A stretch of DNA of 64,000 bases from Lolliginicoccus lacisalsi (GTDB lineage: Bacteria; Actinomycetota; Actinomycetes; Mycobacteriales; Mycobacteriaceae): positions 95,422 to 159,421 of the forward strand of contig NZ_JACYWE010000009.1 in NCBI RefSeq assembly GCF_014841105.1, given 5' to 3'. Below the pieces are notes generated by a model. That model saw nothing but the letters and a program-made list of their open reading frames with translations. It searched no databases and was not told the DNA's origin. Made by a program: the position numbers and the translations under genes. Positions 31,496 to 40,119 of the stretch are shown in pieces. Each line of letters begins with the position of its first letter. Positions within the stretch are counted from its first letter, which is position 1.

Positions 31496-32274
31496 ATGGG
31501 CTTCGTGACAACAACGCCGACGTCGCCCGCGCTGGCGGGCGGGGCGAGCCAGGGGCGACTAGCCGCCCGCGTGGAGCAGCCGTTCCTCGCGAGCATGGCG
31601 CGGTTGCGCGCGCTCGACGTCGACTATCCGCGCAACTATGCGATCACCTGGATGCACACCGAGCCCCGCCGCCATGGTGGCCGCTGGGTGCGGCGATCCC
31701 GGAGGGGCGCCTGGAGGTCATGCACCGCAGGGCCGTTCGCGAGCTCGGCTCGCGCGACGTGGCGACCGGCCAGGTTGCCTCGATGGTGATTCATGCCGTG
31801 GTGGCCCGCCTTGTCGCGCTGCTGGTGCTCGAGGGTCGCGCGTGGGATCCCGGCACCGACAACCTGTGGCTGCACTATGACTCCGACGGCGGCGTGGACT
31901 GGGCTGGGGTGGTGGATCCGATGCTGCGCGTGCTACCCGGGGACCCCGCCGAGGGATCACGGGCGGTGCGGACGCTGCCCAGCGAGGGGGCGCTGGTGAT
32001 GTGGGTGGCGCACCGGTGCGAGACGACGCTGGCCCCGTTGCTCGCCGAGATCGCGCGCTTGTCCGGGGTGGACGCCTCGCGGTTGTGGTCGATGGTGGGC
32101 GAGGCCGTGCTCGGGATGGCTTCCTATGCTCCGGCGCGGGCTGGGGTCGATGACGCTGCCGCGCTGCGGCGCGCCCGGGGGCTGATCACGGCCTTCGAGG
32201 AGCTCGGTCGGCCGGTGCGGAGCCATTCGTCCGTGGTGCGGCTGCGCTGGGGGAGCCTCGCAGCGGCTGTGTGA
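31496..32274 (+). pseudogene. FhuF-like iron-utilisation gene, apparent frameshift
   Basis: Two pieces in different frames. The first begins MGFVTTTPTSPALAGGAS at 31496 and runs to about 31666 (LRALDVDYPRNYAITWMHTE). The second, in another frame, runs from about 31666 to 32274 (AAIPEGRLEVMHRRAVRELG, ASMVIHAVVARLVALLVLEG, WLHYDSDGG). Adding one base in the CCCC run at 31664-31667 joins them into a protein of about 259 residues. The second part resembles FhuF/siderophore-reductase-type proteins; the usual C-terminal cysteine cluster is not visible. IdeR boxes upstream fit an iron role. A sequencing error is possible; ATG 31720 could express a shorter product. Confidence 0.6.
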
Positions 32275-32297
32275 TGAAAGTCACTCTTCGGAACGGG

Positions 32298-32326
32298 TTG
32301 CAGATGAGGCAAGGCTCACCTAATGT
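32298..32326 (+). promoter_or_regulatory. Promoter with internal IdeR box, for the MrsI-like RNA
   Basis: TTGCAG (32298-32303), a 17-base spacer and TAATGT (32321-32326) form a good -35/-10 pair. Between and overlapping them is TGAGGCAAGGCTCACCTAA (32305-32323), about 14 of 19 matches to the IdeR consensus. Iron-bound IdeR would block this promoter. Confidence 0.68.
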
Positions 32327-32332
32327 AGTGCG

Positions 32333-32445
32333 TGGGCGGGGGAGCACAAAGACCGCCGGGCCGTGACGGTGTCCTGAGGGCTGCAGCGACACCCGGTCCA
32401 TGCCAGGATGGGCCTCACGCTTACAGTGGCGTGAGGCCCATCTGC
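32333..32445 (+). ncRNA. mrsI: Candidate MrsI-type iron-sparing small RNA
   Basis: No protein is supported between the promoter at 32298 and the thioesterase GTG at 32470. The expected transcript starts near 32333. It can form GGTGTC/GACACC pairing near 32370-32395 and ends in a strong hairpin: 14-bp arms GATGGGCCTCACGC (32407-32420) and its complement (32429-32442). M. tuberculosis MrsI (ncRv11846) is an IdeR-repressed RNA lying between Rv1846c and Rv1847; here the same arrangement exists next to the Rv1847-type thioesterase. Position, IdeR box and terminator match; sequence homology was not tested. An alternative is a 5' leader of the thioesterase. Confidence 0.6.
32407..32442 (+). terminator. 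Strong hairpin ending the small RNA
   Basis: GATGGGCCTCACGC, an 8-base loop and the exact complement form a 14-bp stem without mismatch. It lies 28 bases before the thioesterase start. No U-run follows. Confidence 0.65.
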
Positions 32446-32469
32446 ATTCCCACGCAAAAGGATCCACAC

Positions 32470-32925
32470 GTGACCACTACCGATTCCGCCCCCGGCTTCC
32501 CCAGCGACATCCCCGACGAGCTCACCGAGATGCTCAACCGCGGAATGGGCCAGTACCTAGGCCTCCGCTATACCGAGATCACCCCCGACTCCGTGCGCGC
32601 GCACTGGACGATCCGCCCCGACATGCACCAGCCCGCCGGGCTCGTCCACGGCGGCGTCTACTGCGCCGTCGTCGAATCCATGGCCAGCGTCGCTGGCACC
32701 GCCTGGCTCGGCGATCGCGGCCACGTCGTGGGGGTCAACAACAACACTGACTTCCTCCGCGCCGTGCGCGAGGGAACGCTCCACGCGCACTCCATCCCGC
32801 TGCACCGCGGCAGGCTGCAGCAGCTGTGGCTGGTCAACATCACCGATGAGCAGCACCGGCTCGTCGCCCGCGGCCATGTCCGCATCCAGAACATCATCGA
32901 CTCCGCCAAGCTCGGCACTTCCTGA
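32470..32925 (+). CDS. PaaI-family hotdog thioesterase
   Basis: A 151-residue acyl-CoA thioesterase-like protein. The hotdog core has HQPAGLVHGGVYCAVVESMA, where HGG followed by the downstream Glu is the active-site pattern, then VVGVNNNTDFLRAVREGTLH. The start is GTG in CACACGTGACC. Same place as Rv1847. It may share its promoter with the MrsI-like RNA through readthrough, or have its own. Converges with ndh across a hairpin. Confidence 0.9.
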   Translation: MTTTDSAPGFPSDIPDELTEMLNRGMGQYLGLRYTEITPDSVRAHWTIRPDMHQPAGLVHGGVYCAVVESMASVAGTAWLGDRGHVVGVNNNTDFLRAVREGTLHAHSIPLHRGRLQQLWLVNITDEQHRLVARGHVRIQNIIDSAKLGTS

Positions 32926-32942
32926 GGGCCGGGAAACGGCAA

Positions 32943-32976
32943 CGGCGCCGGGAACCCTGGAGGGTCCCCGGCGCCG
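32943..32976. terminator. Bidirectional terminator between thioesterase and ndh
   Basis: CGGCGCCGGG (32943-32952) pairs with CCCCGGCGCCG (32966-32976); inner ACCC/GGGT pairing extends the stem. It lies between the convergent stops at 32925 and 32997. Confidence 0.75.
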
Positions 32977-32996
32977 CGAGCTAGGCGCTAGCCGCT

Positions 32997-34391
32997 TCAG
33001 CTAGCTTCGAGCTCGTCCTGCTTCGCCTGCGCCTTCTTCTGCGCCTCCAGCGATTCGAGATGATCGAGCGCGGTCCGGGCCGTCATCCACTGCTCGGTCA
33101 CGGTGAGCTGCGCGCGCGAGTTGGTCAGGAAGGTCACCGTCCAGGAGAACAGCGTGGCCACGCGGCTCTTGAAGCCCACGATGTAGACCAGGTGCACCGC
33201 GAGCCACATCAGCCACCCGATGAACCCGCTGATGTTGATCTTGCCGACCTGGGCGACGGCGCTGTACTTCGACACAGCGGCCATGTTGCCCTTGTTGAAG
33301 TAGGAGAACGGCTTGCGCTCCGGGACGGGCTGGCCCTTCTTCTCGGCCTTGATCTCCTTCTTGATCGCCTTGGCCGAGTAGCGGCCGCCCTGGATGGCGA
33401 CCTGCGCGACGCCGGGGAGCCCGTCCAGGGACATCATGTCGCCCACCACGAAGATGTTCGGCTGCCCCTGGACCGTCAAGTCCGGGTTGACCTCGACGCG
33501 ACCGGCGCGATCCACGCCGGTGCCGGTCTGGTCGGCGAGGATCTTGCCGAGCGGGCTGGCCGCCACGCCCGCGGCCCACAGCTTGCAGTACGACGTGATG
33601 CGCTGCTCCTGGCCCTCCTTGTTCTTCACCACGATGCCGTTCTCATCAACATCGGTGACGAACGTGTTCAGCATGATCTCCACGCCGAGCTTCTCGAGGC
33701 GGTTCTGCGCCTTCATGCCGAGCTTCGGGCCGAACGGCGGCAGCACCTGCGGCGCGGCGTCGAGCAGGATCACCCGCGCCTGGCCCGGATCGATGTTGCG
33801 GAACGCGCCCTCGAGGGTGTCCTTCGCGAGCTCGGCGATCTGCCCCGCCATCTCGACGCCCGTGGGGCCCGCGCCGACCACGACGAAGGTGAGCAGCTTC
33901 TCCTGCTCGACGGGGTCATTGGACAGTTCCGCGAGCTCGAACGCGGAAACGATCTTGCCGCGCAGCTCGAGCGCATGGTCCACGGTCTTCATGCCGGGCG
34001 CGTGCTTGGCGAAGTGATCGTTGCCGAAGTACGACTGCTCGGCGCCCGCCGCGACGATCAGGCTGTCATACGAGGTGACAGTGATATGACCGAACTGCTC
34101 GGACGTGATGGTCTTGTTCTGCACGTCGATGTCGATGACCTCGCCCATCAGCACGCGCGCGTTCTTCTGCTTGCGCAGCACGACGCGCGTGGGGGCGGCG
34201 ATCTCGCCGACCGAGAGGATGCCGGTGGCCACCTGGTACAGCAGCGGCTGGAACAGGTGATGGGTGGTGCGGGCGATCATCGTGACGTCCACATCGGCCC
34301 GCTTCAGCGCCTGGGTCGCGAACAATCCGCCGAAACCGGACCCGATGATGACGACCTGGTGCCGCTGCTTGGTTGCGGGCTCATTAGCCAT
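32997..34391 (-). CDS. ndh: Type II NADH dehydrogenase
   Basis: Non-proton-pumping NADH:menaquinone oxidoreductase on the inner membrane face. The 464-residue protein has two Rossmann motifs: IIGSGFGGLFATQAL near residue 16 (FAD) and VVGAGPTGVEMAGQIAEL near residue 170 (NADH). AAGVAASPLGKI and NIFVVGDMMSLDGLPGVAQVA are quinone/FAD blocks. Hydrophobic C-terminal segments (GFIGWLMWLAVHLVYIVGF) anchor it. ATG at 34391 follows AAAGGAG. Equivalent to Rv1854c. Confidence 0.96.
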   Translation of the reverse strand: MANEPATKQRHQVVIIGSGFGGLFATQALKRADVDVTMIARTTHHLFQPLLYQVATGILSVGEIAAPTRVVLRKQKNARVLMGEVIDIDVQNKTITSEQFGHITVTSYDSLIVAAGAEQSYFGNDHFAKHAPGMKTVDHALELRGKIVSAFELAELSNDPVEQEKLLTFVVVGAGPTGVEMAGQIAELAKDTLEGAFRNIDPGQARVILLDAAPQVLPPFGPKLGMKAQNRLEKLGVEIMLNTFVTDVDENGIVVKNKEGQEQRITSYCKLWAAGVAASPLGKILADQTGTGVDRAGRVEVNPDLTVQGQPNIFVVGDMMSLDGLPGVAQVAIQGGRYSAKAIKKEIKAEKKGQPVPERKPFSYFNKGNMAAVSKYSAVAQVGKINISGFIGWLMWLAVHLVYIVGFKSRVATLFSWTVTFLTNSRAQLTVTEQWMTARTALDHLESLEAQKKAQAKQDELEAS

Positions 34392-34636
34392 GGCAGGCTC
34401 CTTTGATTGCAAGGCTGGCTTTCTAGCGTAGTGACGTGCACCACGCCGCGGGAATGGGATCTCCATAATTGCCGCGGTTGTCTCCCCATCACTTTCTCAC
34501 CTTGCGGGAAAGCGATGCTGCACCAGGGTGTCCAAATGTGTCCGATATCGCACTTGGGGCTTCCGGGCCCGGTGAGGGTGAGGCACTTCACTGCCCACCG
34601 GCCCATCCGCACCCGCGGCAGGAGCGAATACCTCGC

Positions 34637-35212
34637 GTGAACGCAATCGTGCTCGTGCTCCCTGGCGGCAAGGTCCGCAACTCCCGCCCGCTGCGCCCCT
34701 GGCACCTCGCGGCGGTGCGGATGCGCCCGTTCACAGCAGCGCTCCGCGCGGTCCCCGGCCTCGATGTCACGCAGGTCAGCTACAGCCAGCGCGGCTGGAA
34801 CGGTGACGGATCGACCGTGCGCGCCGATGCCCTGGCCATCCTGCAGCAGCGCCTCGCGCTGTATCCCGGGACCCCGGTCGTGCTCGTCGGCCACTCCATG
34901 GGCGGCAGGGTGGCGGCGCACTGCGCTTCCCATCCCGCCGTGCGCGGAGTCGTGGCGCTCGCCCCATGGTGGCCACAGGATGAGGGCGCCCTGCTCGGGG
35001 AGGGGCAGCGGGTGCACGTCCTGCACGGCACCGCGGACGGATGGACCGACCCGGCAGCATCCCGGCGGGAAACGCTGCGCGCCAGCACCGCCGGCGTGGA
35101 AGCATCATGGCATCCCGTCGAGGGCGCCGGGCACTTCATGCTGCGCGACGCATCCCGCTGGCACGACTGGACCGTCGAGCGCGTGCAAGAGATCGCCGCG
35201 CTGCCGCGCTAG
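34637..35212 (+). CDS. Small alpha/beta hydrolase
   Basis: A 191-residue hydrolase with the nucleophile elbow GHSMGG, an aspartate in LHGTADGWTDP and a histidine in EGAGHFML, completing the catalytic triad. The lid is minimal. GTG at 34637 has AGGAG about 12 bases upstream, a long spacing. The substrate is unknown. Co-directional with the lipid operon that starts 77 bases after it. Confidence 0.85.
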   Translation: MNAIVLVLPGGKVRNSRPLRPWHLAAVRMRPFTAALRAVPGLDVTQVSYSQRGWNGDGSTVRADALAILQQRLALYPGTPVVLVGHSMGGRVAAHCASHPAVRGVVALAPWWPQDEGALLGEGQRVHVLHGTADGWTDPAASRRETLRASTAGVEASWHPVEGAGHFMLRDASRWHDWTVERVQEIAALPR

Positions 35213-35288
35213 GCCCGCGCGCTACCACCGAACCGATCCGGCGGCGGCTCCGAATGCCCAAGGAATACAGCAACACGAGGGGGAATCC

Positions 35289-36584
35289 ATGGCACGAGCG
35301 ATCCATGAGGACAGGCGGGTAGCTGTCATCGGCAGCGGCGTCGCGGGACTCACCGCGGCGTGGGTGCTGCGCACCAGCGCCAAGGTGACGCTGTTCGAGG
35401 CGGACGCGCGGCTCGGCGGCCACGCCGACACCCACGACGTGCCCGTCGGTGGAGCGACCGTGCCCGTCGACACTGGTTTCATCGTGCACAATGACCGCAC
35501 CTACCCGACTCTGCTGAGGCTCTTCGCCGAGCTGGGCGTGGAGACCCAGGAGACCGACATGAGCATGTCGGTGCGCTGCGACGGTTGCGGCCTCGAGTAT
35601 GCCGGCGGCAAGAAGGCACCCGGCATCATCCCCACCGCGCGGACCCTCGGCCGCGGCCGCTACCTGCGCATGCTCGCTGAGGTCAAGCGCTTCCACCGCG
35701 CGGCCCGCAAGGTCCTCGATGCCGACGAGCACGATCCTCGCGCCGACCCGGACGTCACCCTCGGGGCGTTCCTCGAGGCAGGCGGATTCTCGCCCTACTT
35801 CATCCAGCACTTCGTCACCCCGCTGGTCTCCGCGGTGTGGTCCTGCAACCCGGGCACGGCGCTGCAATACCCGGCCCGCTACCTGTTTGCCTTCCTCGAT
35901 CATCACGGGATGCTCAGCGTCACGGGATCACCCACCTGGCGCACCGTCACGGGCGGCTCGCGCGAGTACGTGGCGCGGGTCGCCAAGCAGCTCGACGCCG
36001 TGCACACGGCCACGCCCGTGCGGTCGGTGCGGGAGGCCAAGGACCATGTGCTCGTGGTGCTCGAGGGCGGCGAGCGCGCGGTCTTCGACGCGGTTGTGAT
36101 CGCCACGCACCCCCATCAGGCCCTCACCATGCTTCCCTCGGCGACGCCGGAGCAGCGCGAGGTGCTCGGTGCGATCCACTACACCCCCAACAAGGCACAG
36201 CTGCACACCGACGAGTCCGTGCTGCCGAAGGCGCCCCGGGCCCGGGCTTCGTGGAACTACCGCATCCCCTCCTGCGATGCCGATCCGGAGAACGTGCTTG
36301 TCAGCTACGACATGACGCGGCTGCAACGCCTCGGCGCGCTCGATGGCCGCCGCTTCGTCGTCACCCTCGGCGGGGAGCACCTCATCGATGCGGGCGCCGT
36401 GATCGACACGATGGGCTACGAGCATCCCCAGTACACCCCCGAGGCCGTCGCCGCGCAGCGCAGGCTGCCCGGCATCAGCACGAGCCGCATCGCCTTCGCC
36501 GGCGCCTACCACGGCTGGGGATTCCACGAGGACGGCGCCCTGTCGGGCCTGCGCGCCGCCGAGCACCTCGGAGCGACCTGGTGA
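35289..36584 (+). CDS. FAD-dependent amine-oxidase-like oxidoreductase (Rv0449c type)
   Basis: A 431-residue flavoprotein: Rossmann motif AVIGSGVAGLTAAWVL, then FEADARLGGHADTHDV and DTGFIVHNDRTYPTLLRLFA of the amine oxidase/desaturase family. The C-terminal FAD block is IAFAGAYHGWGFHEDGALSG. The order with DUF1365, cyclopropane synthase and DUF1295 matches Rv0449c-Rv0446c, which is under SigK in M. tuberculosis. Acts presumably on a fatty-acyl or lipid substrate; the reaction is not established. Overlaps DUF1365 (GTGA). Confidence 0.9.
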   Translation: MARAIHEDRRVAVIGSGVAGLTAAWVLRTSAKVTLFEADARLGGHADTHDVPVGGATVPVDTGFIVHNDRTYPTLLRLFAELGVETQETDMSMSVRCDGCGLEYAGGKKAPGIIPTARTLGRGRYLRMLAEVKRFHRAARKVLDADEHDPRADPDVTLGAFLEAGGFSPYFIQHFVTPLVSAVWSCNPGTALQYPARYLFAFLDHHGMLSVTGSPTWRTVTGGSREYVARVAKQLDAVHTATPVRSVREAKDHVLVVLEGGERAVFDAVVIATHPHQALTMLPSATPEQREVLGAIHYTPNKAQLHTDESVLPKAPRARASWNYRIPSCDADPENVLVSYDMTRLQRLGALDGRRFVVTLGGEHLIDAGAVIDTMGYEHPQYTPEAVAAQRRLPGISTSRIAFAGAYHGWGFHEDGALSGLRAAEHLGATW

Positions 36585-37336
36585 CCAGCACGACGGTCCG
36601 CACCTACCCGGGCGCGCTGTACCCCACCGAGGTCCGGCACGTGCGGCGGGCGCCCCTGCGCAACGAGTTCACCTACCGCAGCTACTGGTGGCTCGTCGAT
36701 CTCGACCGCTTGCCCGTGCTGCCCTGGTGGCTGCGCCCGCTCGCGCGGTTCGAGGCCCGCGACCACCTGGGCGATCCAGCACGCCCCATCCGCGCGAACG
36801 TCGACGCCTTCCTCGCCACCCGCGGGATCGACCTGCGGGGCGGCACCATCCTCATGCTCGCCAACGCACGGGTCCTCGGCGTCAACTTCAATCCGCTCTC
36901 GGTGTTCTGGTGCTTCGGCGGCGACGGCGAGCTGCGCTGCGTCATCGCCGAGGTGCGCAACACCTACGGCGAGCGGCACTGCTACCTGCTGCCCGCCGGC
37001 GCTGTCGTCGACCCTGGTGGCGCGCGCGTGGCCAAGGAGTTCTACGTCTCCCCGTTCAACGACGTCTCGGGCGACTACGAGCTGCGGCTGCCCGTGCCCG
37101 GCGAGCGCCTCGGGCTCGCGATCGTGCTGCATCGCAGCGCCCAGCCGCCCTTCGTCGCCTCCGTGACCGGCACGAGGCGGCCCATCACGCGCCGCACGCT
37201 GCTGCGGGCATTCGCCAGCATCCCCTGGGCGCCGCTGCGGGTGATCGTGCAGATCCGCTGGCAGGGCATCCGGCTGTGGGCGCGGCGCCTGCCCATCCAG
37301 CCCCGCCCGGTCCACGCCCGGCAGGAGGGCACGTAG
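36581..37336 (+). CDS. DUF1365 family protein (Rv0448c type)
   Basis: A 251-residue DUF1365 protein. Typical stretches are LYPTEVRHVRRAPLRNEFTY, LANARVLGVNFNPLSVFWCF, VRNTYGERHCYLLP and AKEFYVSPFNDVSGDYELRL. It accompanies the amine-oxidase-like gene and cyclopropane synthases in many bacteria. Function is unknown; a role in fatty-acid modification is inferred from context. It is directly followed by the next gene (TAG then ATG). Confidence 0.9.
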   Translation: MTSTTVRTYPGALYPTEVRHVRRAPLRNEFTYRSYWWLVDLDRLPVLPWWLRPLARFEARDHLGDPARPIRANVDAFLATRGIDLRGGTILMLANARVLGVNFNPLSVFWCFGGDGELRCVIAEVRNTYGERHCYLLPAGAVVDPGGARVAKEFYVSPFNDVSGDYELRLPVPGERLGLAIVLHRSAQPPFVASVTGTRRPITRRTLLRAFASIPWAPLRVIVQIRWQGIRLWARRLPIQPRPVHARQEGT

Positions 37337-38767
37337 ATGAAGCGAACCACCGCCGAAGCGAGCCCGCGCACCGCGCGGTCGCGTCATGATCAGCAGGAGA
37401 ACCCCGTCCCCAGGAAGAAAGTGGCAGGCACGATGAACACCGACGCTGCGACAACATCGCCGGAAGCGATCACCGCGCCGGCACCACCCCTCGCCATCGA
37501 TCCCGAGCGCTGGCCCGGCGTGGACTCGCCACCGAGCGGGCCCATCGCGCGCGGCCGTGGACGCGTGGCGCGACGGCTATTCCGCCACGCGGTCAAGGAC
37601 ATGCCGCTGCGGGTCGAGCTGCCCGACGGCACGATCTGGGGCAGCCCCGACCCGGACGCTCCGGCTCCGCGGATGATCCTGCGCCGTCCAGCCGACTTCT
37701 TCGACCGGCTCGGTTGCGGCGCGCTGATCGGGTTCGGCGAGGCCTACATGGCCGGCGACTGGGACGCCGATGACCTCGAGGCCGTGCTCGAGGTGTTCGC
37801 TCGCAACCTCACCAGCCTCGTGCCCGCGCCGCTGCAACGGCTGCGCGCGGCACTGATCGCCCGGCAGCCGCGCAGCGAGCGCAACTCCACGGAGAACTCG
37901 CGCTCCAACATCTCCCGGCACTACGACTTGTCCAACGATTTCTTCCGGCTGTTCCTCGACAAGTCCATGACCTACTCCGCCGCCCTCTTCACCGATCCTG
38001 TCGGGGCGAGCTGGGATGATCTCGCGGCGGCGCAGCGGCGCAAGATCGACCGGCTCCTCGATCAGGCGGGCGTCGGCGAGGGCACGCGCCTGCTCGAGAT
38101 CGGCACCGGGTGGGGGGAGCTCGCCGTCCGTGCCGCCCAGCGCGGCGCTCGCGTGCGCACCGTCACGCTCTCCACCGCCCAGGCCGAGGTCGCCCGCCAC
38201 CGTGTCGCCGAGGCGGGCCTCGCCGGGCTCGTCGACGTGGACGTGCTCGACTATCGCTTCGTCGAGGGCGAGTTCGACGCGATCGTCTCGGTCGAGATGA
38301 TCGAGGCCGTCGGCTACCAGTACTGGACGACCTACTTCCAGAAGATCGACGAGCTGCTCGCCCCCGGCGGCAAGGTCGCCATCCAGGCCATCACCATGCC
38401 GCACGAGCGCATGATGGCCACGCGCAACACCTACACGTGGATCCACAAGTACATCTTCCCTGGCGGCCTCATCCCCTCCGTCCAGGCGATCGACGACACC
38501 GTCACCCGGAGCACGAGCCTGCGCATCGCCGACCGGCTCGGCATGGGCCTGCATTATGCCCGCACGCTGCGGCTGTGGGAGGACCGCTTCACGGCGACGT
38601 TCGACGATGCCCGCCAGCTCGGCTTCGACGACGTGTTCCGCCGCATGTGGAAGTTCTACCTCAACTACTCCGAGGCCGGGTTCTCCGCCCGCTACCTCGA
38701 CGTCGAGCAGATCCTGTTCACCCGCCCGGGCGAGGACAGCGATGCGCGCAAGGAGGGCATCTCGTGA
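37337..38767 (+). CDS. Cyclopropane-fatty-acid-type SAM methyltransferase (UfaA1-like)
   Basis: A 476-residue SAM-dependent lipid methyltransferase. The N-terminal CFA-synthase region includes GFGEAYMAGDWDADDLEAVL; SISRHYDLSN-like text is present as NISRHYDLSNDFF. The SAM motif is LLEIGTGWGELAVRAA, with T where the second copy has C. Catalytic-region blocks are VSVEMIEAVGYQYWTTYFQ and HKYIFPGGLIPSV. It adds a methyl or methylene group across an acyl double bond. Placement equals Rv0447c. Start at 37337; ATG 37433 is an alternative. Overlaps the next gene. Confidence 0.92.
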   Translation: MKRTTAEASPRTARSRHDQQENPVPRKKVAGTMNTDAATTSPEAITAPAPPLAIDPERWPGVDSPPSGPIARGRGRVARRLFRHAVKDMPLRVELPDGTIWGSPDPDAPAPRMILRRPADFFDRLGCGALIGFGEAYMAGDWDADDLEAVLEVFARNLTSLVPAPLQRLRAALIARQPRSERNSTENSRSNISRHYDLSNDFFRLFLDKSMTYSAALFTDPVGASWDDLAAAQRRKIDRLLDQAGVGEGTRLLEIGTGWGELAVRAAQRGARVRTVTLSTAQAEVARHRVAEAGLAGLVDVDVLDYRFVEGEFDAIVSVEMIEAVGYQYWTTYFQKIDELLAPGGKVAIQAITMPHERMMATRNTYTWIHKYIFPGGLIPSVQAIDDTVTRSTSLRIADRLGMGLHYARTLRLWEDRFTATFDDARQLGFDDVFRRMWKFYLNYSEAGFSARYLDVEQILFTRPGEDSDARKEGIS

Positions 38768-40119
38768 CGACCACCGCCACCAATGACGTCCACGGCCACG
38801 AGGCGCCGAGCGCCAGCGCGACGGGCGCTGCCGGGTTGATCGCCGAGATCCTCGAGCCGATCACCGGAAGCCCCCTGCCCGTGCGGCTGACCGCCTGGGA
38901 CGGCAGCAGCGCGGGCCCCGAGGATGCCCCGCGCGTGCGGATCAGCAGCACCGATGCGCTGCGGCGGCTCCTGTGGCATCCCGGCGAGCTCGGTGCCGCG
39001 CAGGCCTACGTCACCGGCGAGCTCGATGTCGAGGGTGATCTCGGCGAGGCCCTCGACCACGTCTGGAACGTCGTGCGCGAGCGTGGGCTCTCCGCGGTCC
39101 GTCCGGGCCCGCGGTTGATCGCCCGGCTCGCTCGCGCAGCCCGGCAGCTCGACGCGCTCGGCCTCGACCCGCAGCCGCCGGCCACCCAGGCCCGTGTCCG
39201 GGGGCGCCTGCACAGCCCGGGACGGGACCGGCAGGCCATCAGCCACCACTACGACCTATCGAACGACTTCTACGCCCTGATCCTCGACCCCAACATGGCC
39301 TACTCGTGCGGCTACTGGCCCTCCCGCGAGCCCGGCTACACCGTCGAGGACGCGCAGCGCGACAAGCTCGACCTCGTGTGCCGCAAGGTTGGCCTGCGCC
39401 CCGGCATGCGGATGCTCGACATCGGCTGCGGCTGGGGCTCGCTGAGCATCCACGCCGCCGCGAACTATGGTGTCACCGTCGTGGGCGTGACCATCTCGGC
39501 CGAGCAGAAGCGCTTCGCTGACGATCGGATCGCCCGGCTGGGCCTGCAGGACAAGGTCGAGATCCGCCTGCAGGATTACCGCGAGATCCCCGACGGGCCT
39601 TTCGACGCGGTCACCTCCCTCGAGATGGGCGAGCATGTCGGGCAGCGCAACTATCCCCGCTATGCCCGTGCCCTCCATGACAACGTCCGCCCCGGCGGGC
39701 GCGTGCTGATCCAGCAGATGTCGAGGCGCGGCAAGCACCCCGGCGGCGGGCCCTTCATCGAGTCCTTCATCGCCCCGGACATGCACATGCGCCCGGTCGG
39801 CGAGACCATCGCCATGCTCGAGGCGCCAGGCCTGGAGCTGCGCGACGTCCACGCCCTGCGCGAGCACTACGAATGGACCGTCAACGCCTGGCTCGAAACC
39901 TTCGAGGACCGCTGGGACGAGGCCGTGGCGATGGTCGGCGAGGAGATGGCCCGCGTCTGGCGCCTCTACCTCGTCGGTGGTGCCCGGACGTTCCGCGACG
40001 GGCGCATGGGCGTGGACCAGCTCCTGCTCGTCCGCCCCGGTGATCGTGGCGAGTCCGGCTTCCCGGACGTGCGCCCGCAATGGTCCGGACGGCTCGGCGA
40101 GGACAGCAGCAATGACTGA
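38764..40119 (+). CDS. Second cyclopropane-fatty-acid-type SAM methyltransferase
   Basis: A 451-residue paralogue with the canonical SAM motif MLDIGCGWGSLSIHAA. Other blocks: AISHHYDLSNDFYALILDPN, MAYSCGYW, SLEMGEHVGQRNYPRYARAL and WRLYLVGGARTF. The sequence is clearly different from the upstream copy, so it is not a recent duplication. The M. tuberculosis cluster has one such enzyme at this place, so the second is an addition. GTG overlaps the first enzyme's stop (GTGA). It overlaps DUF1295 by eight bases. Confidence 0.92.
   Translation: MTTTATNDVHGHEAPSASATGAAGLIAEILEPITGSPLPVRLTAWDGSSAGPEDAPRVRISSTDALRRLLWHPGELGAAQAYVTGELDVEGDLGEALDHVWNVVRERGLSAVRPGPRLIARLARAARQLDALGLDPQPPATQARVRGRLHSPGRDRQAISHHYDLSNDFYALILDPNMAYSCGYWPSREPGYTVEDAQRDKLDLVCRKVGLRPGMRMLDIGCGWGSLSIHAAANYGVTVVGVTISAEQKRFADDRIARLGLQDKVEIRLQDYREIPDGPFDAVTSLEMGEHVGQRNYPRYARALHDNVRPGGRVLIQQMSRRGKHPGGGPFIESFIAPDMHMRPVGETIAMLEAPGLELRDVHALREHYEWTVNAWLETFEDRWDEAVAMVGEEMARVWRLYLVGGARTFRDGRMGVDQLLLVRPGDRGESGFPDVRPQWSGRLGEDSSND

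Noticed and set aside
31720..32274. Independent 184-codon gene
   Set aside because: It joins smoothly with the upstream frame after one base is added, so it is better read as the second part of a frameshifted gene.
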